A stretch of 11,837 nucleotides of DNA, from positions 1 to 11,837 of the forward strand of contig CANJJY010000104.1 of the NCBI GenBank assembly GCA_947474445.1. Direction: 5' to 3'. The notes beneath the pieces are model-generated. The model saw nothing but the letters and a program-made list of their open reading frames with translations, was not told the origin of the DNA and did not search any database. The translations under genes and the position numbers were made by a program. Of this stretch, positions 6,345 to 11,837 are shown piece after piece. Each line of letters begins with the position of its first letter. The first letter of the stretch is position 1. This stretch comes from Oligoflexaceae bacterium (GTDB taxonomy: Bacteria; Bdellovibrionota_B; Oligoflexia; Oligoflexales; Oligoflexaceae).

Positions 6345-6809
6345 GATTTGATCTCCCAAAAGCTATAGATTTAAGGAAGAAAATTGCAAGATCGAGGCCT
6401 TTAGATGGAGCGGACGTATCTATGGAAAATCAGCAACATAAAGCAAATCTCACGGGCATCCTGCGTTCGGAGATTGAATATCCCATCTGAGAATGGCGCT
6501 GACATGAGGTTTTTTTAAATATATTCAGACTCTTAGCATGATATGACAAAGATATGCTTGACCGACGATAGAGAGATACTCGATAGCGCACCTTAACAGG
6601 CCGTAAATAAGAGACAAATAGATCCAAGTGATCTTTGAGTAGAGTCTTTGCGCTCGGTTAGGTATGCCTTCCCTTCGCCACGCTACCGTAAGCAACTAAG
6701 GTCAAGTCCCAGGAACTGGATGATCAGCAGGCAATAGGACAATTTTCACTCAATCATTCGCCATGAGGAGTTTCCAATTCACTTACTCACACAGTCAAGC
6801 TAACTCACC
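6345..6809. other. Gap of 465 bases with no supported gene
   Basis: This lies between the monooxygenase stop and the start of the 170-residue protein gene. I see only short open frames of unconvincing composition (for instance 6430-6627 on the - strand). A T7 run at 6510-6516 followed by AT-rich sequence, and TTGTCA on the - strand near 6550, hint at a promoter region but no spacing fits well. No clear terminator follows the monooxygenase gene. A small RNA here cannot be excluded. Confidence 0.6.
6353..6357 (-). promoter_or_regulatory. Ribosome binding site that sets the start at 6344
   Basis: On the - strand GGGAG lies eight bases before the ATG at 6344. The longer reading from TTG 6359 would place this site inside the coding region, so the ATG is preferred. 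Confidence 0.65.
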
Positions 6810-8321
6810 TCAACCGACACGCAGCATTTTTTCCTGCAATCTAGACTTGGCACTGACCCCTTCAAACTCCACCTTATAGGCGAAGGCATGAAACCTACGG
6901 GTCTTCATCCGAAGCTCGAAACTAAAGCCCGGAAAAATAGTTGTATTCTTGCCGCTGGCAGTTTTGTACCAGCTATCACACTTCCCAACACTCCATACGG
7001 TATTCGTAAAGCGTTTACTGAGATCTTTATTGTAGCGATCTTGAACTTCAGGCTTTACTTCAATAGACTTCACATTTTTCTGCTTGGTGAATTGAATGGC
7101 CTTGAGGATATAGTTGACTTGAGCTTCAATCATAAAAACGATTGAATTATGCCCCAGCCCTGAATTAGGCCCTACGATAGTGAAGAGATTTGGAAATCCA
7201 GTGATACTCACACCTAGGTACCCTTCTGCTCCCTCGCTCCATTGTTTTGAAAGCTCGCGTCCTTCGCTTCCATGGATTGGAAATGGAGCAGAATGTTCGG
7301 TAACTTGAAAGCCTGTGGCACATATGATGGCGTCAAGTATGTGCTCACGACCGTCGCGCGTCACGATCCCGCGTTCTGTGATTCGTTCGATGCCTTCACC
7401 CACGACTTCAACGTTCTCTCTATTCAATGCTTTGTAGAATTCATTCGAGAGTAGAACTCTTTTGCAACCCATCGTGTAGCTTGGAGTAAGCTTAGCTCTT
7501 AACTCTGGGCTTTCAATTTCACGATCAATAAATGCCTTCGCATCCTTTTCAGGAATTCGCATCAAAATTGGTTTCAGAAGTCCGATGGCTTTCAATTCGA
7601 ATTGCCAGTAAAGAATTTTTCTTGCCAAGTATCGGGCCAATGCAAAGCGCTCGAAGAGGATTTTTTCAAAGTTTGTGTAGCGCCTTTCCGGCTTTGGCAT
7701 GATCCAAGCCGGGGTTCTTTGAAAGAGGCTCAACTTGCCGACCTGAGGAGCGATAGCAGGTACAATTTGAATACTACTTGCTCCAGTCCCTATCACCCCT
7801 ACGCGGGACTTGTCGAGTGGAAAAGAATGATTCCAACGAGCCGAGTGGAATAGAGCACCTTTGAACGTATCGATGCCCGGTATCTTTGGATAAGACGGCC
7901 GGCTCAAGCCTCCACTCGCTAAAACGAACTGCCGACAGATCAAGGGCTCACGACCTTCGATGCTAAGAGTCCAAAGTCCACTCTCACTGTCGTACCGGGC
8001 TTCTTGAACCCGACTACCAAAGCGGATGAAAGGTCGGAGGCCGTATTTTTCTGCACAATGCTGGAGATAGCGTAAAATTTCCTTTTGCGGTGAGAATTTG
8101 CTCGTCCAATGAGGATTCGGTTCAAAGGAAAACGAATAGACGTGAGAAGGAACATCGCAGGCGGCGCCAGGATAGGTATTGTCCCGCCAGGTACCGCCGA
8201 CATCGTTTGACTGCTCGAGAATGACAAAATCCTCAAGTCCCGCCTTCTTAAGACGGATGGCCATGGCAAGTCCCGAGAATCCCGTTCCTATAATCGCAAC
8301 GCCCTTAATGTCTGTTCCCAT
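6810..8321 (-). CDS. Baeyer-Villiger/flavin-containing monooxygenase, MymA-like
   Basis: This 503-residue FAD and NADPH dependent enzyme would insert one oxygen atom of O2 into a ketone (giving an ester or lactone) or onto a heteroatom. The FAD Rossmann motif GTGFSG is at residues 12-17, GGTW at 42-45, and YPGAACDVPSHVYSFSFEPN follows, typical of this class. The Baeyer-Villiger fingerprint F-x-G-x3-H-x3-W is met at 153-163 (FKGALFHSARW), with Asn164 where Pro or Asp is commoner. The NADPH Rossmann motif GTGASS is at 178-183. The C-terminal part has CDSWY and FPGFSFE, as in MymA-type enzymes. Length is normal and the gene looks intact. The ATG at 8321 has GGGG seven bases upstream. It lies 79 bases behind the hydrolase gene and is last in the set. 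The substrate is unknown; a hydrophobic ketone or fatty-acid-derived compound is a guess from the partners. Confidence 0.93.
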   Translation of the reverse strand: MGTDIKGVAIIGTGFSGLAMAIRLKKAGLEDFVILEQSNDVGGTWRDNTYPGAACDVPSHVYSFSFEPNPHWTSKFSPQKEILRYLQHCAEKYGLRPFIRFGSRVQEARYDSESGLWTLSIEGREPLICRQFVLASGGLSRPSYPKIPGIDTFKGALFHSARWNHSFPLDKSRVGVIGTGASSIQIVPAIAPQVGKLSLFQRTPAWIMPKPERRYTNFEKILFERFALARYLARKILYWQFELKAIGLLKPILMRIPEKDAKAFIDREIESPELRAKLTPSYTMGCKRVLLSNEFYKALNRENVEVVGEGIERITERGIVTRDGREHILDAIICATGFQVTEHSAPFPIHGSEGRELSKQWSEGAEGYLGVSITGFPNLFTIVGPNSGLGHNSIVFMIEAQVNYILKAIQFTKQKNVKSIEVKPEVQDRYNKDLSKRFTNTVWSVGKCDSWYKTASGKNTTIFPGFSFELRMKTRRFHAFAYKVEFEGVSAKSRLQEKMLRVG

Positions 8322-8400
8322 CTCACTACCCCTTTATATATTTCACTGCTATTCACGTACTCTAGTCGTTTCCATCTTCTCTACGATTGCCTACCTACCT

Positions 8401-9273
8401 TCAACCGCTCGCTCTCTCACCTCGTAGAGGCGCAACATTTTCTTCCACTCGCATCAGCCAATGAAGGAGACGCATGCTCAAATCTTCTCGCCTATCCTGC
8501 ATCGGTTCATGCCCGGCACCTTCCATTGCGAGGAGTTCGCTTCCTGGTATAGAAGCCGCGATCATCTTGCTGTTTAAATTAGGAACGAATCGATCGGCGG
8601 TACCATAGAGCACCATAGTCGGTACCTTTGCGCATGCCCGCAAGGCCTGACCAGGAATAAAACGTAGGGCAGCCACTAGTTGTTTCAAACTTGCAGCCAA
8701 CCGGACAGGCTGACTTTGCTCAATCTCTTCCAATTTAGCAATAATAGATGCTTCCAGCTCAGCGGTACATCCCGAACCAAGCATGAGGCGACTGGTTTGG
8801 CGAAGCATCGCCGGCTTCTTCTGGAGAGTCACCATCCCCTTGACTATCAGACGATAGGTCTCTTTAGACAGGCGACTAAACAAACTCTTGCGCGAACCTA
8901 TACTTGAATTGATTACAAAAAGGCTCAAACATCTTTCAGGATAGCGCATTCCCAGAGACAAGGTGACCATGCCGCCGAGAGAAACGCCACAAAAATGAGC
9001 TTTCTCAATATTGAGTTGATCGAGCAGATCGATGACCGCATCTGCTTGCGCATCAATGGTCAAAGACCAGTTCGCTTCGTCGCTGCGGTCACCGGCTCCC
9101 AGTAAATCACAGGTCACGACGCGGTGCTGTCCGGCAAGAGCTTCGTCTAGCCCAAACCAATGTTTGCGCGTGCGCGTGATGCCATTGAGCATGACGATCA
9201 CAGATCCTTCCCCACGATCGTTGTAAGCTGTGATTGCCATTTTGGGCTTAATCAATGTCAATGTCTTTTGCAT
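8401..9273 (-). CDS. Alpha/beta hydrolase (esterase/lipase-like)
   Basis: This 290-residue cytoplasmic hydrolase has a complete apparent triad: nucleophile Ser98 in GVSLGG, Asp227 in YGTADRFVP and His255 in GAGHEPM. The oxyanion-hole region is near LNGITRTRKHW (29-39), and DLLGAGDRS (56-64) matches the usual DLRGxGxS loop. A cap of helices lies at about 125-210. There is no signal peptide. The family includes esterases, lactonases and related hydrolases and does not fix the substrate by itself. Next to a Baeyer-Villiger monooxygenase the natural reading is hydrolysis of the ester or lactone that enzyme makes. LipR holds a comparable place beside mycobacterial MymA, but I cannot say whether the two are orthologous. 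It begins 39 bases after the SDR gene, so co-transcription is very likely. GGTAGGG precedes the ATG. Confidence 0.92.
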   Translation of the reverse strand: MQKTLTLIKPKMAITAYNDRGEGSVIVMLNGITRTRKHWFGLDEALAGQHRVVTCDLLGAGDRSDEANWSLTIDAQADAVIDLLDQLNIEKAHFCGVSLGGMVTLSLGMRYPERCLSLFVINSSIGSRKSLFSRLSKETYRLIVKGMVTLQKKPAMLRQTSRLMLGSGCTAELEASIIAKLEEIEQSQPVRLAASLKQLVAALRFIPGQALRACAKVPTMVLYGTADRFVPNLNSKMIAASIPGSELLAMEGAGHEPMQDRREDLSMRLLHWLMRVEENVAPLRGERASG

Positions 9274-9312
9274 ATTTCCCTACCTTATTTGTAAAGTTAT
9301 TGACTCTTCACT

Positions 9313-10194
9313 CTAAACAGCGTCTAGCGTCTCGGTCATCTGGCTCTTGGTCGCCTCCTTTTCACCGCGAACTTGCATGAATCCAAAGACAAAATTGAGA
9401 AACTTAGGACCGGACATCGGCATCAGGCGAACGATGAGGTCGATAATCTTTGCATCGGCTCCAATCAAGACCCGACTGCGCTTCCGCTTGATCCCTTTGA
9501 TAATGAGGCGCGCGGCGTATTCGGGCGTGCTAGCCGCTATTTTTTCGAAGTTTCGAGCTGCTAGTTCACGATTAAACGGAGCATTCTTGCTCGAAGGAAG
9601 GGCAACGCTATTGCGAACAATATTGGTCCGTACTCCCCCTGGAATTACGGTCGTCAGAGAGATATTAGTTCCTTTTAGATCAGCCGCCAGAGACTCTGTG
9701 TACCCCCGCACAGCGGCCTTGCTGGCACAATAGGTTGATTGGCTGGCGAGACCCACCAATCCGAACACACTCGCGACGTTTACGATATGCGCTTCGGGTC
9801 GATCGACGAGAAATGGCATGAATGCTTCACAGCCGTTGACGACGCCCCAGAAGTTAACTCCAAATACTTTTTGAGCTGCATGCCTGTTGCTCTCCCTCGC
9901 ATCCATAATGAGAGCGACCCCTGCATTGTTGATTACGATATCGACTTGACCAAGGCGAATTTTGACTTCTTTTGCAAAAGATCTCATCGCATCCACATTT
10001 GCGACATCGACTCGTCCAGCGAAAACTTGTACATTCAACGCCGAACAGGCCTCTTTCGTGTTCTTGAGATTTTCAAGATCGAGGTCGCAAAGTGCTAGGT
10101 GCACGCCTTCATTGGCCAACCCTAAGGCGATACTCCGCCCTATTCCCGATCCAGCTCCAGTTACAACGGCTACTTTGCCTCTTATATTTTTCAT
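9313..10194 (-). CDS. Short-chain dehydrogenase/reductase, SadH-like
   Basis: This 293-residue SDR carries every classical motif: TGAGSGIG at 12-19 for cofactor binding, NNAG at 89-92, and the catalytic tetrad Asn114, Ser142, Tyr155 and Lys159 (YCASK). Asp37 at the end of the second strand favours NAD(H) over NADP(H). The C-terminal extension after about residue 220 (TPEYAARLIIKGIKRKRSRVLIGADAK then a hydrophobic stretch) is characteristic of the SadH-like group, which is found beside MymA-type monooxygenases. The likely reaction is interconversion of a secondary or primary alcohol and its ketone or aldehyde, supplying the monooxygenase with substrate or removing its product. It is first of the three-gene set, with GAGAGG five bases before the ATG, and begins only 55 bases after the stop of the NVGS-repeat lipoprotein gene. 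Confidence 0.93.
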   Translation of the reverse strand: MKNIRGKVAVVTGAGSGIGRSIALGLANEGVHLALCDLDLENLKNTKEACSALNVQVFAGRVDVANVDAMRSFAKEVKIRLGQVDIVINNAGVALIMDARESNRHAAQKVFGVNFWGVVNGCEAFMPFLVDRPEAHIVNVASVFGLVGLASQSTYCASKAAVRGYTESLAADLKGTNISLTTVIPGGVRTNIVRNSVALPSSKNAPFNRELAARNFEKIAASTPEYAARLIIKGIKRKRSRVLIGADAKIIDLIVRLMPMSGPKFLNFVFGFMQVRGEKEATKSQMTETLDAV

Positions 10195-10249
10195 GATGTC
10201 CTCTCGCCTTCCATGTGGTTTATACTTTTACTTCAAGTCTACTTTTGCT

Positions 10250-10918
10250 TCATTCGATCAAATTTACTTCAACATGCGAACCGACGTTCACGTTGACGAG
10301 TCCTCCCTGCCCGTCGGAGCCGACATTGACGGCAACGCTTGAATCGAGGAGGTGGGCTCCCGTCTTCAGCTGTACGCTCAGATCGGAACCCACATTGACG
10401 TTGGCGATCATGCAGTACCAACCCTTGGGATTCAGTAGTTCGTACTGGACTTCGCTTCCCACGTTAACGCCGGCCGCGATAATAATGAGCGCGGGTTTGC
10501 CCGTTACAGTTACATCTTTAACTGTGGTGCCTATACCACCTACGGAAACTGCTGCAGCAATGACTCTTACGCTGGTATCCTTGTCGAAAGGAGCTTCTTC
10601 TCCCCAAACCTTGAGACATTGACTCGTCTTCTCCTTGTATTGGTTTGGAACCTTATCCATAACAGTGGGCTTCGAAGTTTCAGCCGCGGTACTCGCCGTC
10701 ACCGCCGACTCATACTTCGTTGGCTCAGCTCCTTCCTTACCTTCATCTGCACTTTGAGAATCTGCCGTGGCAGCATTCTTACTTTCTTGCGCTGATGGCT
10801 CGCCTGCCGTACGCTTGTCTTCTCTGTAGAGAGCATCATTACAGGCTTGTCCCACAAATAGACCTAGGGTTAGGGCCAGGACATCCAAAATGCTCATTCT
10901 AAGTCTAGTCCGTTTCAT
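10250..10918 (-). CDS. Putative lipoprotein with C-terminal NVGS repeats
   Basis: I do not recognise this 222-residue protein. The N-terminus is basic (KRTRLR), with a hydrophobic core at 10-22 and a lipobox-like GQAC giving Cys26, with Asn at +2 (outer-membrane sorting expected). Residues 27-95 are a low-complexity linker rich in Ala, Ser, Thr, Glu and Lys. The domain starts near Cys101 and is strongly beta: SVGG at 125-128, then four exact NVGS motifs at 152, 175, 198 and 211. The first three are spaced exactly 23 residues apart and the last 13. Each follows a hydrophobic residue and most are followed by alternating polar and hydrophobic residues (EVQYEL, DLSVQL, HVEVNL), as in a beta-solenoid or sandwich. 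Cys101 and Cys169 could form a disulfide. The ATG has GGAGAG eight bases upstream. It lies 55 bases ahead of the SDR gene and may share its transcript. Confidence 0.78.
   Translation of the reverse strand: MKRTRLRMSILDVLALTLGLFVGQACNDALYREDKRTAGEPSAQESKNAATADSQSADEGKEGAEPTKYESAVTASTAAETSKPTVMDKVPNQYKEKTSQCLKVWGEEAPFDKDTSVRVIAAAVSVGGIGTTVKDVTVTGKPALIIIAAGVNVGSEVQYELLNPKGWYCMIANVNVGSDLSVQLKTGAHLLDSSVAVNVGSDGQGGLVNVNVGSHVEVNLIE
10286..10465 (-). repeat. Region encoding the four NVGS repeats
   Basis: The four NVGS codon blocks use similar words (AACGTGGGTTC, AACGTGGGAAG and close variants), seen on the + strand as CCCACGTT, CCCACATTGACGTT, CCGACATTGACG and CCGACGTTCACGTT. Similarity at the DNA level as well as the protein level supports internal duplication rather than chance. 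Confidence 0.6.
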
Positions 10919-11239
10919 CGCGCATACTCTCCGTGGTGGTTATCTGAGACAGCCTCAACCGCTTGCCCGCTTTCGTGATCGAATATGAACCTTGTAGGCT
11001 TTTCATAGCAAGAAGCTATCCCCGCATATCATATTGATTTTATTGATTTAAATACGGATTCGAGGAGGATGTTCCTAGACGCTCGGGAGTGAGTTTAACG
11101 AGGGAAAAAGAATTCTAGAAGTGATTATAGGTAGTTAGTTGAGATGCCTGCTTTGCTCCATCCCGTAGCGAGAGATGAAACGTAGGCCAGTGCCCTATAA
11201 TACTGAATTTTCGAGAGTTACGACCCTTAAAGGACTCGA
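10919..11239. other. Gap of 321 bases upstream of the NVGS lipoprotein
   Basis: No gene is supported. It should hold the promoter for the - strand lipoprotein gene and possibly for the three enzymes behind it. An AT-rich core at 11028-11052 contains ATTGATTTT followed by ATTGATTTA in tandem, and on the - strand a TATGAT (11028-11033) that could be a -10 but has no fitting -35. TATAAT on the + strand at 11196-11201 also lacks a -35. I see no clear terminator behind the UbiB-like gene. Confidence 0.5.
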
Positions 11240-11837
11240 TTAAAGAGCTTTTGATAAAGTAGATGAAGGTTCTTCATCTATCCAACCAACATTCAAAAGA
11301 GCTTCTCCCAAAATTGAACGCCAGTTCACATGTGCTTCTATTACAGCGATAATTTCCTCGAGGAAAGAATAGACCGTGATAATGAAGAAATATCGAGGAT
11401 CTGTCTTGACTTTGCGGGTCAAGCCTGCCCTGACCAAAGTCTGAATAAAGCTGATCTGCCCCTCATCGAAGTAGAGGCGTTCCCTATCATCATTAAAGGG
11501 TGAGAAGAAGACATTCGCAAACTTCTCTTGGAAAGTCTCAAAGTTCATATATTCTGGTGAAAATACTTCTAACTCCAACATGGCGCCATAGCCGTCTTTG
11601 GCATCACCTTTGTATCGACTGACTAACACACGCTTAAACATCTGCAAAGCATCCATCGGAATTTCCGCAACCGCTCCGAAATCGAGGACTGTCAGTCTAT
11701 TATCGGACACTATGAAATTCGCCAAATGCGGATCAATATGCATCAGTCGGTGATTCAAGGCACTTCTGAGCATATATTGGAGTAAGACTGTGGCGATGTG
11801 ATTGCGTTCATTTTGACTCGCGTTCTTAATGAAGACA
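11240..11837 (-). CDS. UbiB/ABC1 (ADCK) family kinase-like protein, C-terminal part (5' end outside window)
   Basis: The frame is open from base 11836 to the TAA at 11240-11242, giving 198 residues and no start, so the right edge cuts the gene. HIDPHLANFIV matches the DPHPGN catalytic-loop motif of the ABC1/UbiB family (Leu replaces the usual Pro, Ala the usual Gly), and VLDFGAV, 13 residues further on, is the metal-binding DFG. The following helical C-terminal region fits the family. These proteins are atypical ATP-binding kinases or ATPases; UbiB supports ubiquinone biosynthesis at the inner membrane, while other bacterial members have unknown lipid-related roles. The essential Asp and Asn of the loop and the Asp of DFG are all present, so activity is plausible. 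Which subgroup it belongs to cannot be judged without the N-terminal part. The frame is intact and the gene is separated from the next one by 321 bases. Confidence 0.9.
   Translation of the reverse strand, partial: VFIKNASQNERNHIATVLLQYMLRSALNHRLMHIDPHLANFIVSDNRLTVLDFGAVAEIPMDALQMFKRVLVSRYKGDAKDGYGAMLELEVFSPEYMNFETFQEKFANVFFSPFNDDRERLYFDEGQISFIQTLVRAGLTRKVKTDPRYFFIITVYSFLEEIIAVIEAHVNWRSILGEALLNVGWIDEEPSSTLSKAL

Noticed and set aside
6362..6389. Sigma70-like promoter on the - strand (TTGCAA, 16 bases, TATAGC) before the 170-residue protein
   Set aside because: The predicted transcription start would fall inside the ribosome binding site at 6353-6357, so it could not give a normally translated message.
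6430..6627. 65-codon open frame on the - strand
   Set aside because: Its composition is rich in Ser, Arg and Tyr with no domain, and no clear ribosome binding site; it looks like chance in noncoding sequence.
6640..6715. tRNA-like words (GCTCGGTTAGG and GGTCAAGTCCC)
   Set aside because: No pairing acceptor stem or D stem could be built, the T-arm lacks the expected TT, and the spacing between arms is wrong for an ordinary tRNA.
9347..9733. 128-codon open frame on the + strand opposite the SDR gene
   Set aside because: It is a shadow of the SDR reading frame, which has complete family motifs; the antisense product is Arg-rich and resembles nothing.
10215..10622. 135-codon open frame on the + strand opposite the NVGS lipoprotein
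   Set aside because: Its Thr/Leu/Pro repeats are the antisense image of the NVGS codons; the - strand frame has a signal peptide, lipobox and ribosome binding site.
11196..11201. Perfect TATAAT on the + strand
   Set aside because: There is no -35 element at a fitting distance and no + strand gene downstream; it would only give an antisense transcript of the UbiB-like gene.
1..11837. Mobile element or defence island signs
   Set aside because: I looked for transposase, integrase, terminal inverted repeats, restriction, toxin-antitoxin and CRISPR features and saw none.

Overview
The window comes from a Gram-negative bacterium with an outer membrane. This follows from at least five lipoprotein-type or exported proteins, an FtsX/MacB-type ABC permease, a UbiB/ABC1-type kinase-like protein and roughly balanced base composition. 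The density of unrecognised lipoproteins next to a MymA-like oxidation cluster would fit a deltaproteobacterial-grade or Bdellovibrionota/Oligoflexia genome, but that placement is inference, not shown by the sequence. I saw no insertion sequence, integrase, CRISPR array, rRNA or convincing tRNA.

Left part (1-5663, + strand). The 3' end of an FtsX-like permease gene runs directly into an array of five divergent paralogous genes of about 300 codons, here called A to E: A 577-1485, B 1527-2474, C 2841-3746, D 3784-4731, E 4761-5663. All five are exported proteins with a signal peptide; four carry a lipobox-like cysteine and C does not. All share a cysteine pair spaced 19-22 residues apart, an [VI]P motif after a hydrophobic strand, and a C-terminal beta-rich half. 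A, B and E form one subfamily; C and D form a second. I do not recognise the family. Gene A appears to start at a TTG inside the permease stop codon, so the array looks translationally coupled to the transporter. A 366-base gap with a strong hairpin splits the array into A-B and C-D-E. This array is the best candidate for an undescribed system.

Middle (5664-6809). A 14-bp-stem hairpin flanked by T-rich sequence on both strands sits between gene E and a convergent gene for a 170-residue secreted protein of unknown function. Behind that gene lie 465 bases with no supported gene.

Right part (6810-11837, all - strand). In transcription order there is the C-terminal part of a UbiB/ABC1 family gene (cut by the right edge), a 321-base gap, a lipoprotein with four NVGS repeats, then a compact set of SDR dehydrogenase, alpha/beta hydrolase and Baeyer-Villiger/flavin-containing monooxygenase. 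The last three together can oxidise an alcohol to a ketone or aldehyde, insert oxygen to give an ester or lactone, and hydrolyse it. Their composition resembles the mycobacterial mymA-lipR-sadH genes.
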